Assembly: GCF_907164915.1 (NCBI RefSeq)
Contig: NC_061862.1
Coordinates: 75,035,718-75,099,717, forward strand
Length of the DNA: 64,000 nucleotides
Source: Impatiens glandulifera
Lineage: Eukaryota > Streptophyta > Magnoliopsida > Ericales > Balsaminaceae
Reading direction: 5' to 3'
The position numbers and the translations under genes are program-made. The stretch's first letter is position 1. Each line of letters opens with the position of its first letter. The notes under the pieces are model-generated. The model did not search any database, was not told the DNA's origin, and saw only the letters and a program-made list of their open reading frames with translations. Below are positions 47,151 to 59,415 of this stretch, in pieces.

Positions 47151-47581
47151 TGGTTCATCAATCGTTTTTAATCGGTCATAATTCTTTTTTAATAATACGC
47201 TATAGATTATTAGTGAGCAATAATGAAAAAATTCCGTCATATTTATAGAGATATAGGACATAATTCATATGGATATAGTAAGTCTCGTCTGGGCTACTTT
47301 AATGATAGTCTTTACATTTTCCCTTTCACTTGTAATATAGGGAAAAAGTGGACTCTAGAAGTCAAACTAATTGAGTTGATGAATCAAATTGTATCAATTG
47401 TTTTAGAGATCGTTCTGCAATGTGAGAGTAAATGGATACTTGAGTCGGATTGTAGGTTGACCCGCCCATAAACTTAAAACGGTTAAAAATAAAATTAAAA
47501 ATGCTATCATATTTTTACTTTAATATTTTTATCACGGTTTTTTATATTATTAATCGTGCAAATGCACATGATATATGTTAG
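45947..47581 (+). mobile_element. Non-autonomous Helitron, 1635 bp, with internal tandem array
   Basis: The 5' end TCTATATATATA follows host A (45946). The 3' end has the small hairpin GTGC-AAAT-GCAC with flanking ATC/GAT (47553-47572) and terminates TTAG (47578-47581) before host T (47582), matching Helitron insertion between A and T with a degenerate CTAG end. Removing it leaves the surrounding gag frame continuous, which fixes the borders. Inside are four tandem units of about 310 bp starting near 45947, 46261, 46569 and 46878, a unique part (47150-47417), and a partial unit (47418-47508). There is no helicase, and the 82-codon ORF at 47223 is not recognised. Confidence 0.8.
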
Positions 47582-50500
47582 TGTTCATAAAGACTATAAT
47601 ATCATCTAGTATTCGTGCTTCTATCGAACAATATAATTATGTTAGAGACTTTTTAAGGCCATCAATGACTAGTTTGCAACTTCTAATAAGTCTCTTGCTA
47701 ACACCTTAATTATGAAATTTTGATCATCCAAGCTCATTGGAATTAGAGGCGTGCGTGATCATATCATGCACATGAGGGACATGCACATGAGGGATATTAC
47801 GGCTCAACTTGAAAGTTAGGAAGTTAAGATGTTAGAACATTTTCTGGTGCACTTTATACTGAACTCATTGCCACAATCTTACTGTCCCTTCAAAATATCT
47901 TACAACACTCATAAAGATAAATGGTCGATTAATGATCTTCTGATCTTGTGTGTTCAAGAAGAAGGGATGTTGGCTATGGAGGAAGGTGAATAGTCAAATT
48001 TTACTACTCAGGTAAGAAAAAGAAGGAATCAAGCCAAATCTAATGAAATTGGCAAAATTCCTCCCCAATCAAATATAAAAAAGGAGTCTAAGTGTTTCTT
48101 TTGTAAAAAAAGGACACGTGAAGAAAAATTACATAAAGTTTAAGAACTTGCATGACACTAAAGTACCAAAATTTTATTTGTTTTATATGAATCCAATATG
48201 ATTAATGTTAATCATAACACGTGGTGGATTGACTCTAGTTATACGATCCATGTTTATAATACCTTACAAGGTATGCAAAACCTAAGGAAGACAATGTAAA
48301 GTGAACAATTCAACTATTCAAGTAACTAGATGAGTTCGTATGTAGAAGTCATTAACACATGCAATTGGGTTAACTAGTAATTTTATTTTGAATTTGTAAA
48401 ATACTTTTTATGTTCTAAGTTTCTCTAAGAATTTGATTTTAGTTTCAAAACTTGCAGCTTTGGGTTTTTCCTTTAACTTAATGAATTCTTGATTTAGTTT
48501 ATATCATGAATCTAAATTTGTTGGTAGTGGTGTTTTGTTTGATGGTCTTTATCATATTAAATTGAAAAATAACATTTCTTTATAATTTTATACATGTTAT
48601 GTTAAAACGATGTGTTATAAATGAAGATTCCTCTATTTTGTTGCATCGAAGATTGTGACATATCTCCACTGAAAGAATTAAAAGATTGTGAATGAAGGGT
48701 AAGTCTTAGAATTTACCAATTTGAGACTTGTGTTGATTGTATTAAGGCTAAGAAAACAAACAAGTCTAAAAGAGGTACAAAGAGGAGTATAAATTTATTA
48801 GAAATCATGCATATAGATATTTGTTGTCCAAATATAAAAACAAATAGTCTTAAATACTTTATCACATTTATTTACATTTTTCACGATACATGTATCACTA
48901 CTTGCTACGTTCTAAGAATGAACAATTGGATGATTTTAAAAATTTTAAAGTTGAAGTAGAGAATGAATGTGCAAAGAAAATTAAAATCGTGATATCAAAT
49001 AGATGTGAAGACTATTATGGTAGATACACGCAGAATGGACAAACATCTGGTCCATGGGATTATTTCCCAATAGTTCTCAAGATTAGAAAGATGTATCAAA
49101 AATAAGAAACATGACATTAATTAACATGGTGAGAAGTATGTGGAGTAATTCAAAACTCCCAAAGTTTTTGGTGGACTAAAATTTAAAGACGATTGCATAA
49201 ATATTAAATCGGGTTCCATCTAAGGATGTTCCAAAGACGCCATTTAAGATATTTAAAGGATGGAAACCAAGTTTACAACTTACATGTTTGAGGTTGCCCG
49301 TCTGAAATAAGAATTTTCAATCCACAAGAAAAGAATCTAGATACAAGGACCATAAATGAGTATTTTATTGCATATGTTGAAAGGTCTAAGGGATATAAAT
49401 TTTATTGTCCATCTCATCCTACTAGAATAATGGAATTAAGAAAAGTAAAGTTTCTTGAGAATGACTTGATTAGTGGGAGTGATCAATTAAGAGAAACAAA
49501 TGTTGAAAATGGTTCTTTAGAAAATTTATCTCATAATCAATTAAGTGTCGTTCATACCCCTCAAATTGAAATGGGTTCACAAGGTGTTGGTATTGATTCT
49601 GTAGATCAAATTATTTTGGAGAAACATAAAAAAATATTGAACAGCCTAATGTACAATCGGTTGAACAACAAGTTTCTCAAAATTTCTCAAAATGATGAAA
49701 AAATATTAAAAAAATATAGAAAGATAAAATCAGTTACACCTAGTGATTATGTTGAGTGTTTACAAGAATTAGATTTTAACATTGGAGTCAAATATGACCA
49801 TAAAACGTTTTCACAAGCTATAAGTTCTAATGAATCAGACTTATGGTATAATGCAATGAAAGAAGAGTTGAATTCTATGGCATCTAATGAAGCCTGAGAT
49901 CGTTGAGTGTCTTAATGGTATAAAATTCATTGGATATAAGTGGATTTTTAAAACAAATAAATATTCACTAGAAAACATTGAGAGACATAAGGCAAGACTC
50001 GTTGCTAAAATGTTTACTCATAGAGAATGAATTGACTATACAAAGACTTTTTCTCCTATATCTAAGAAATATTCACTTCGAATAATTATGTCATTAGTAG
50101 CTCATTTTGATTTAGAGGTGCATCAAATGGAGTGAAAATGATATTTTTAAATGGTGATCTAGAGGAAGAAGTTTTCATTAAACAATCTGAATGATTCTCC
50201 TCTAGTAAATGTGAGCATTTGGTTTGCAAGCTTACAAATCCCTATACGAATTAAACGAACATATCACTAATGGTAAATTCACTATGTAGTCACTTCTTTT
50301 GGTTTTTAAGATAATTCCATGAATGAATGTATATACCTCGAAGGTTAGTGGGAACAATATTTATTTTCTCGTACTTTATGTGGATGGTATATTACTTGTA
50401 ACCAATGATAAATGGTTTTTATATGATGTGAAATAATTGCTCTCAAATAATTTTATGTAAAAGATATGGGTAAGGCATCTTATGTCATTGACATTAAGAT

Positions 50501-51103
50501 CCATAAATATATCAATAAAATTTTAGAGAAATTTAGATAAAACATCATTCACAAAGTATAACCCCATTGTAAAATATGAAAGTTCATTTTGGACCAATGT
50601 CCAAAGAATCATATTGAAGAGGAATTATAAAATATTTGTATGCTTCAATATTTGTTGGAAGCATTATGTATGTTGAGAAGATATCTTAATAATCCAGATT
50701 AAGATCATTGTAGAAGTGTAAATAATATTTTTGAGATACTTTTAAGGGACTAATGCTGAATTTATTTCATGTTGTGGGGTCACTTACATGGTGTATTAAG
50801 AAGTTTTATATTTTGGGGCTTAGAGTTGTAAACTCTATTTATAAGCCATTGAGATTTTGCTCTAACTCAATTTTGCATGTTTTATTATGATAAATTATAA
50901 TAAAGTGGAAGTTGAAGAAAGTATATCGACATAAATATTTGTCACTAAAGATTGCATTAAGGAAAAGTAAGTGTTCATTGAACACATTAATACTGAGTTG
51001 ATGGTAGTTGATCCTTTGACTAAAGGCATGCTGAATGCCAGTTAAGAATTTCATGGATCATGTAGTTCGAATGTGACTGAGTCCCACAACGTAATTGTAC
51101 GTA

Positions 51104-52560
51104 CAATTTTGGTTTAATAAAACTTACTTTATTTGATAATTTTCATGTTGTTCGTGCACATATGTACATATTTATTTGAAAAAATATTATTAAATAAATG
51201 TAAACTAATTGAGTCATTTTTGTTATAATTTTAAATTTGGCCATTTTAACTGTTATATTTTATTGAATAGATTTTATAGAACATTATCTAAAAATTAAAG
51301 GATTCTAAAATAAAAATTCTAAGTTAAAGTAAGAATTGTAGGTGAATTAACTTTTAAAATTATTGAGAAAAAAAATTAAGTATTAAAACATGATTATAAA
51401 AACAAAATATATAGTAATTGATAATTTATGGAGAGGTGAGTGAGTGAGAAAGAGAAAGTTACATAAGAAAATGTGTAGTAATTTCTTTGTAAATATCCCA
51501 CATTGGAGGAGTACTAACTATCCTACAGGAGATCTCTCTATATAGCAAGCTGCTATTGCTTACATCAAATCATGCAGCTGTGTTGTGTGCACAAAGCGAA
51601 CTATTCTTTCGCCTTTTACTAAAGAATACCGTGTGTACGCAACTAATAACAGCATACACTTGTTTTTGGAGGGTTATCATCTATTGGTAACCCTAAAATT
51701 TCAGTCTAAATCATTATAATTTGGTCGCCTTCTTTGTCACATTTGTTGGTTTTATCCATACAGCAGAAGCCCATCGGCATCGTCTCTCCATTTGAACTCG
51801 TACTAGACTCTTAATGACCAGACCCACCCAAAATAATTGCCGGTGAGCATCTGTCTTTTCTATTTTATTTTGAGCTGTGAATGGAATAACTTTGTAGGCA
51901 TCAACCTTGCGAATCTATGGTACAGATTCCGGTTCTTTCTTTGTTAAGACCAACAGGTATACAAGACTATCTAAACCCATTAGAGTACCATAGCCATTTA
52001 AGGCGATAAGGCTCAAAAACTTGTCTAAATTCTGTTATTCAGAGAAATTCAAAAGTGTTTTGTTCTTTCTCAATTGGACCGCTTCCAACAGGTGGATCCT
52101 ATATCATCATTGAATTCGGTTCGTCTAGAGGCAATCAGGTAACCCAACATCCAAAATATCACCAAGTTTGTATAGACATGTTTGATCATTCCCCAAAGTA
52201 GAACGGCTAAATACCTGATTGAAGTGGAAGATATGTCGATTGAGTATAATATATTCATTTACTTTTCTCCACATTATTCCAACATGAGCCTCACTTCATT
52301 AATTTTTCCTTTTAAGCAATCATTTGAGAACTCAACTTTCAGTTTAAGACTGTTGTTACACATGTCTGTATTATAGTACTCCACAGATAAATACATGGAT
52401 GTCGGACTGGGTCGAGTTTTATGATAAAAATGGAGATCCGGTTATACTTGACCCAGCTTGTTATTGTATGTATGGTTCCATTTTCAGAAGGAAAAAAGGA
52501 AAACCCATAAATAATCCATGGCTATGATTCTATCCTAAAAATGAAACAAATTAGCAGATT
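51104..52560 (+). pseudogene. FN3K pseudogene copy 3 (internally deleted)
   Basis: Includes about 400 bp of upstream sequence shared with copy 2, the promoter and leader, scraps of exon 1, a shortened exon 2 ending AACAGGTATAC near 51958, a piece of exon 3 fused without its intron, exon 4 (GGACCGCTTCCAACAGGTGG near 52076) to its donor, part of intron 4, the start of exon 6 (ACTCCACAGATAAATACATGG, near 52378) joined to the end of exon 7 (CTTGACCCAGCTTGTTATT, near 52448) and the following intron. Exon 5, the HGDLWSGN loop and exons 8-9 are missing. Confidence 0.85.
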
Positions 52561-52574
52561 TGACCACAATACAT

Positions 52575-53640
52575 AACATGCTCATGGAATCATGGTTCTA
52601 ACGCACTGTTTGTTTGCGTCTCCTCCCGAGCTGCTATCTTGTTCAAGACTTCCTGAATTGATTCAAAATATTGCATTCCTTTTACTAATCCAATTTTTCT
52701 CGAGAACTTTGCAACTCCGGAATTAGAGAGACTAGAGATTCTGTTTTAGTATAACATGATCTCAGTTGCTCTGAGTGCCACCATGGTGCAAACAAAAGAG
52801 GCCAAATAACTTCACAGAATATACCATTATTCCGCACACCCTTTCTCTTATGGATATCTGATCCACTTAGAAAGTCGAGAATTTGGACAGGCGTGAGAAG
52901 AGAAAAACATGTTATTCCATCTAGGAGATCTAGTTTATTTTTCCGAGGCCCTCTTGCAATTCTCGTTATATCTTTCTTCTCCCATTGCTATTGTTTCTAC
53001 CAAACTCTTAATTCCAATTATATCTATTAAGGTTGAGACGAAATCTAACAATGTTAACTTTCGATCCTTTAACAATTTTGTTTCACAATGGTTATTAGAA
53101 ACTAGAATAATTTAACAAAAACAAGATTGAGAATGTAAATATTACATAGGATATTGATTTTTCATGTTCTTCTGACACGTGTGCAGACAAATGAGACAAC
53201 GAATAATTTCAATATGAAACCATTGAAAATCCATTTTTCCCAAAACACCTTCCCCTTTTTTGCTTTCTTGCAGTCTGACCATTTACGATATCCATCCCTC
53301 TTGTAAAATTTATTTCATAGTAGAATGAAATTATGTCGCATCCTAAACTTTATCTACATAAAATATTTCTTAAATATACAGAGACTAAGGTGGAGACTCT
53401 CATTTTTATTTTTCCTGAAAAACCATTGTTAGTTGATTCTAAATCAACAAGTTTTGCACTAAATTTGTTCTTAATTTCACTAATATATTTAAATCGTAAT
53501 ATTAGTGAAGGGATTCATCTCCAACTTCTTGATCGGCAATGACAGTCATGTCTTCTTCAGAGGCATCGATCATTTCCATGATCATCTGCAGACTGAATTA
53601 TTAAAAGATCTTAAAATTCAATGAGGATGAAAAAAAGTTT
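52575..53640 (+). repeat. Left arm of long inverted repeat
   Basis: Reverse-complementary, with moderate divergence, to 62200-63240. Matching landmarks include CTAGAGATTCTG (52731), AGAAAGTCGAGAATTTGG (52869), GCAATTCTCGTTATATCTTTC (52957), TGTCGCATCCTAAACTTTA (53334) and GATCGGCAATGACAGTCATG (53532). No protein family is recognised in either arm. Confidence 0.78.
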
Positions 53641-53738
53641 CACCTCTTAAGGATATTTCATTCAATAATAAAATGTGAGAAGATGAAGCTAAGTATAAAT
53701 TTTGAAATAATATAAAAGTAGCAATTAATGTTGGATTG

Positions 53739-53914
53739 TGAAATCGCATTTAGGGTTTCAAACTTGAGAGAAAACGAAACAATACAAATTATTAATTACA
53801 AAGGTCATAAACCCCTTTATATAGGTCAAATTACAAATTTAGTCCTTCATAAACTCATTAGTACAACTAAGCCCTTTAGCTTTTAATATGTCTAATTAAT
53901 TCTACATTCTTACA
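53739..53914 (-). mobile_element. 3' LTR of copia at 53.7 kb
   Basis: Shares TTACAAAGGTCATAAACCCC and CTAAGCCCTTTA with the right LTR; about 30 bp shorter near its start. Confidence 0.9.
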
Positions 53915-54044
53915 TCCCTTCTTCAAGATGAACATCTTTAAGATTCATATTATCTCGAAGATTATAAAATAGTCCACGATCCAAATGTTTTGTAAAAATG
54001 TTAGCCTCTTGTGATTTAGAATAGACATGTCGTGGTAAAATAAA

Positions 54045-57000
54045 TCAATGTTTGAAGCTGTCGTGAACAATTTGATAGTCGATATCGAAATGCTTCATTC
54101 TTTTGTGAAAGACAAGATTTTCGGCAATATGAATTGCAGTTTGATTGTCACATCTTAAAAGAACTGGCAACTGAACAGGAATATGAAAGTCTCTTAACAA
54201 ATATGTTAGCCATTTGAGTTCACAAACTGTAGTAGCCATGCTTCGATATTCAGCTTCAACAGAAGATCTATACATAGTATTTTGTTTATTTGTTTTCCAG
54301 GAAACCAAAGCATCTTCGTATTTAACACAATATTCTGTAACGGATTGTCACTATCGGAGCAGGTTGCCCAATCGGCATCTGAAAAACTCTCAAGTAAAAC
54401 CATTAGAAGCACAAGAGTAAAACAACCTCGGTGAAGGAGTACCTTTCAAGTATCGAACAATCTGAAGTGCAACTTCCCAATGTATTAAAAGGGGTTTCTG
54501 CATGTACTGACTTAACTGTTGTACGCTAAATCCAATATCAGGACGAGAAAAATTCAAATATATTAGTCATCCAACTAATCTTCTGAATTTTTCTAGTTCC
54601 GACATAGTAGAACTATTTTGATCGTTAAGTTTAATCCCTTTTGACATACGAACACCTGCTAGTTTACAACCAGTTAAGCTTGTGTCAGCCAAAATATCGA
54701 GAACATATTTGTGTTGATTTACATATAAATCATCGCAAATTCTTTTTAATTCAAGACCCAAGAAATATTTTGCAGTTCCTAAATCTTTAATTGAAAACTT
54801 TTGATTAAGAAAATATTTAACATCTTGAATTATTTTTATACCATCTCCTGCAATTAATATGACATGAACATAAAATAATAATGTAGTAAAACTATTTTAT
54901 GTTTTTAGTATGAAAAGACAATTATCGTTAACAAACTATATAAAACCATATTCAAGTAAACGATTAGAAAATCGAAGATTCCATTGTCTTAAGGCTTATT
55001 TTAAACCATAAAGACTTTTAGTGAGACGACAAACTTGGTTGGTTGTTCCTTTAGTGAATCCTTCAGAAAGATGCATATATGCATCTTCTTCAAGATTTCC
55101 ATGTAGGAATGCGTTGTTTACGTCGAACTGGTGTAAAAACCAGTTGTTAGCTGAAGTTAAAGTAATAAATAGTCTTACCGTAACAGTTTTGGCAACGGGA
55201 GAGAAGCTTTCATGAAAATCAATTCCACTCTTTTGGTTGTAACCCTTTGCAACCCGTCTCACTTTGTATTTTTCCACTGTTCTATTCTGATTAACTTTGT
55301 TTTGTAAACCCACCTGTAACCAATAACTTTCTTTCCATTTGGAAATGGGACTAAATCCCATGTATTATTATTTTTTAAAGCAGTAAGTTCATCATTCATA
55401 GAATCTTTCCAATGTTTTATTTTAGATGCTTTTTTAAATAATTATGGTTCTTTAATAGTTGAAATATTTCTTAGAAATTCTAGGTATTCATCATTTACAC
55501 AATTTGATACATATGGAAGGTTTTTGGTGTGTATGATATGCCACTACAATTGTTTTGTGTTGCATTGACAATATAATCGTTTAAGTATGTAGGAGTTTTC
55601 TTCTCCCTAGTTCCTTTACTTGTTCGGTTTATAAATGTGATGTGTTTTGAAATGAATTTGTATGTATTTCTACAGTTTCAGTTTGTAAATGTGATGTATT
55701 TGTGTGTATTTCTGCAGTTTCAGTTTCAGAAATATGTGATGCATCAATATCATTAATAATAGGATATGAATCAGAATCGGTAGAAAAAGTTGAATCTGAA
55801 TCAAAAAAATAGTCTTCTTTACTTAGAGATTTTTTTCTTCTTTGGTATACTTTTCTGAGTGTGATATGGAAAAATGTTTTCATGAAAAATAATGTTCCTA
55901 GATACAATTATTGTTTCATTTGAAACATCAAAAACTCTATATCCCTTTTGACCTAAAGAATAACCAAGAAAGATACATTTCCTTCCTCTAGGTTCAAATT
56001 TGTTTTTGTGTGGTGTAATGTTTTTTATATAACAAAGACAAAAAATTTCAAACTAGAGTAATCTGGTTTTTGTCTATGTAGAAGAAAAACTGGACATTCC
56101 CAATTTAAAACCTTTGAAGGAGTTCTTTTTATTATATATGTAGCTACCAAAATTGAAAAGGGCAAAAAATGTAATGGCATTTGTGCTGGTAACATTGGTG
56201 ATTGTGTAACTTGAATAAGATGTTGATGATTACATTTGACCATTGTGGAGTATAGATGCAAGATTTCTGATGCAAAATACTATGTTTTTTTAAAAAAAGA
56301 TTGGCATGCATGACTTAAAAACTCACTACCATTGTGTGTTCGGACAATTTTAATGGAAGAATTAAATTGTGTTTTAATCATGCCATGAAAATCTAGGAAT
56401 GTTTGGATAGATATTGCTTTATTTTTTAACATGTATGTTCATGTGCATCTACTATAGTCATCCACTATTGTTAACATAAAATGACAGTCAATAAGTGATG
56501 CTTCTTTATAGGGACCCAAAATATCCAAATGAATAAGTGCAAAACATTGTGTAGTTTTAGATGTACTAATATTAAAAGGTAATCTTTTTAATTTAGCCAA
56601 TGGACAAATATCACAATAAAAATGTTCATCATTACTAAAATCAGAAACATGTTTAAGGGCAGTATAGTATCAGAAGGATGCCCAAGCCTTCTATGCATTA
56701 TTTGAAAATCAATAGAAACATTATGCACTTTACTCTTAGTAACATACTTGGTATCTAGATTTTTTAACAAATAGAGATTTTAAGATAGATATCCCGTACC
56801 TACTATGTTTCCATCTTTAGGGTCCTACAATAAACATGCAGAAGAGAAAAATTGGCACATAATATTGCTATATTTTGCAAGTCTCGATACAAATATCAGG
56901 TTGTATAAAAAATCAAGTACACGTAGAACATTAATTAACTTTAATTTGTTAGTAAGTATTATATTACTCATGTGCTTAACATGTTTTGTTGTTCCATTAG

Positions 57001-58425
57001 GTAAAAATAAAGGAATGTTTGCTATTTTCTTAATATTTGTTAATAACAAATTAGTACATATATGGCAGCTAGCTCCACTATCAATAATACAAATTGGGTT
57101 TTCTCTATGACTATGCACATTTAAACTATATGCACCAGTATAAAAGTAATATTGTATAGAAGACATACATGTAGAATATGTGTCTTTTCCTTTTGTTTCT
57201 GAGAGGAAACTCTTGACAAGATCTTAAAGAGCTATCATGTCCGCATTGCTTAATTTACTCAAAGATTCTAGTTGCTCCTAATAGTTTGAGAAAGGTGTAT
57301 TAACAACATTAACATTAATTGATCTTAAGTCTCTTTGTTCTTTGAACCAGTCTGGGTATCCAATTATCTTAAAACATCCATCTTGTACATGTTCGCTTGA
57401 TTTGCAATATTGGCAGAACAAATCTTTGTTGTTGAATTTGGTTCCTTTTCCATTGTTCTGTCATTTATTTTTCCCTTTTGAATAATTTTGATTCCTTTGA
57501 TGCTGATTGGTAGTGTCAAAATTTTCATTCTGCTCTATCATGTGACTTTGAACTTATTGCTGTCTTTCAATGCTTAACAACATAGAATAAACTTAGAATA
57601 AACTTTGTTGATACTTGGTTCTGGATTCATTAGAAGAATTTGTTGTTGAGCATTGTCATAGTATTCATTTAAACCCATTAGAAATTGTGTGAGTTTGTTG
57701 GAAATATCAGATTGTATGACCATCTTTGACATCTTGCTGCAACAATTTCCTCTTGGCTCACAATTACAACAGGCAAGTGGCTTTAGAATCATTAACTCAT
57801 TCCATAGCTTCTTGATCTTGCTAAAATATTTTTCTAGAGTTAATGAACCTTGTCTCAAATTGCTGATAGTTTTCTGTATCTGAAATGCTTGTGGTTCATT
57901 ATTTTCTTGATACCTTTCTTTGATATCAACCCATAGATCAATATCAGTTGTTGTAGATGAGTAATTACTCTTAATTTTATTTGTTACAGTATTCAAGATC
58001 CAATATCTTACCAGACAATCAACTTTTCTACATCTTGCTAAAGTTTTAAGATCTGTTGGCATTGCACACGAGCCATCAATAAATCCAAGTTTGGATTTCG
58101 CTTCCAAAGCAAGACAAATCCCACTACTCCATACGATATAATTTGTGCCATTAAAAACAGTTGTACAAATTATTGTACCTGGGTTGTCCGAGTTATGAAT
58201 AACCATAAGATCGTCACCATACTCATACCTTTTCTTTCCAGTCATTTCGCCTTCTAAACTCGTGGATTCGTCTTCCAAACTTGTCGATTCGTCTTTACTC
58301 GAAGTCGTCAAATCTGTCAAGTCTTTTTCTGTATTCCCAAAATCGTTCTCTTTGTTTGGTGGAGTTGTCTCTTCTTTATCATCAGATTCTTCGGAACTTG
58401 ATGAATAACCTTGCTCTAATACCAT
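54045..58425 (-). pseudogene. Copia gag-pol of the 53.7-kb element, degenerate
   Basis: Minus strand from about 58425: gag with FNGTNYIVWSSGICLALEAK (near 58130) and LTQFLMGLNEYYDNAQQQI (near 57660); protease IDSGASCHICTN near 57070; pre-integrase HRRLGHPSDT near 56680; integrase traces 56580-56040; RT at 55361-54600 with HQFDVNNAFLHGNLEEDAYM; RNase H at 54308-54045 with SSVEAEYRSMA. The RT active-site box reads YVHV at about 54853-54870, so the copy is catalytically dead. Numerous stops and frameshifts. Confidence 0.88.
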
Positions 58426-58629
58426 GAAATCGCATTTAGGGTTTCAAACTTGAGAGAAAATGAAGCAGTAGAGAAAACAAAACAGTAGAGTTAGAAAAAA
58501 TCATTATTAATTACAAAGGTCATAAACCCCTATATATAGGTCAAATTACAAATTTAGTCCTTGATAAAATTATTAGTACAACTAAGCCCTTTAACTTTTA
58601 ATATATCTAATTAATTCTACATTCTTACA
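58425..58629 (-). mobile_element. 5' LTR of copia at 53.7 kb
   Basis: TGAAATCGCATTTAGGG to TCTACATTCTTACA on the plus strand, preceded by the PBS and followed by the target duplication. Confidence 0.9.
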
Positions 58630-58634
58630 GATTG

Positions 58635-59153
58635 GAAGGACATTTAAGAGATAGAAATCATACAGCAAGAAATTGAAAGAGATGGGTTATGCAAATTTTT
58701 TATTTCTGAACTACACCTCTTCTAAGAAAAACAATTTTTTTCCAGAAAGACAACAAAACTAACTACAATCAAAGTAGAATATATATATGGAGGATTCTTA
58801 CATATAGGAATATGTAAGTAGTGTTTACTGTCCCGTAGTTCCCATTAAGAAAAGGTTGTCGACGTTCATATAGCGCCATTCTCCATCAACAAAGAATTTA
58901 TACTTTATAAAAAAATAAATTAAGTTTTGGACACAATCTGAATCTAATCTAGATGATCAAGAAGAAAGAATATGAGATGATTGTAACAAATGAGTAATAT
59001 AACAACAAATTCTGAATTCAATTTCTATGTTGGCACCAATCTGATTGACGATTGTGCTTTAGAGATTGAACTTCTTCAAGCCGACACAATTTGATTTGCA
59101 TTGCTAGATTATTTTTTTTTAATGGCGACAGGGCTGACGAACTTTTCATCTAT
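58635..59153. other. Non-coding spacer between two copia elements
   Basis: No gene or recognised repeat; AT-rich. Confidence 0.5.
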
Positions 59154-59415
59154 TGTAAGAATTATATATCTAATTTATGTAAGGTTAGGAATACCTAGTT
59201 ATTGAATTGTAATGGGTCAAATTAGAAAGTTCTAATTTTAGTATAATTTTATATGTTGTTATACAGTTACATGATATTCTATAAATTAGGCTTGTATTAA
59301 TAGGAACACTATTCAAATTGTCTATCATGAATACATTTTGAATTCACAATTCATCTCAGGTCAATATCAGAAACCCTGATAGTTTTTTGATAGTTTTTTA
59401 ATCGATTAGATTTCA
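59154..59415 (+). mobile_element. 5' LTR of plus-strand copia remnant, about 262 bp
   Basis: TGTAAGAATTATATATC to GATTAGATTTCA, followed at 59416-59427 by TAGTATCAAAGC, a PBS with two changes. The ends resemble, on the opposite strand, those of the 53739-58629 element, so the two belong to one family or sister families. Confidence 0.75.

Larger units (their letters stand above)
45741..51060 (+). pseudogene. Plus-strand copia gag-pol, degenerate, interrupted by a Helitron
   Basis: Gag starts at ATG 45741 (MNIFNIKC, then FKVWKES). It is cut at 45946 by the Helitron and resumes at 47582 in the same frame. A zinc knuckle KCFFCKK is near 48088, protease NTWWIDS near 48220, integrase with VEVENECAKKIKIV and YYGRYTQNGQTSGP at 48950-49060, the linker and start of RT at 49430-49897 (LWYNAMKEELNSMASN), RT debris to about 50530, and RNase H traces ending near 51050 with VVDPLTKGML. 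Many stops and frameshifts. No 3' LTR follows; FN3K copy 3 begins at about 51104 instead. Confidence 0.82.
53739..58629 (-). mobile_element. Ty1/copia element with both LTRs and target duplication GATTG
   Basis: Left LTR 53739-53914 (176 bp) and right LTR 58425-58629 (205 bp), both TGAAATCGCATTTAGGG or diverged form to ATTCTTACA on the plus strand; flanks GATTG at 53734-53738 and 58630-58634. The minus-strand PBS TGGTATTAGAGC (58413-58424) abuts the right LTR. The LTRs differ in length and at several sites, and coding is badly broken, so it is older than the copia at 31020. Confidence 0.92.

Noticed and set aside
47223..47471. 82-codon ORF inside the Helitron as a captured host gene
   Set aside because: No recognisable family, and its end overlaps the repeat unit; not enough to claim capture.
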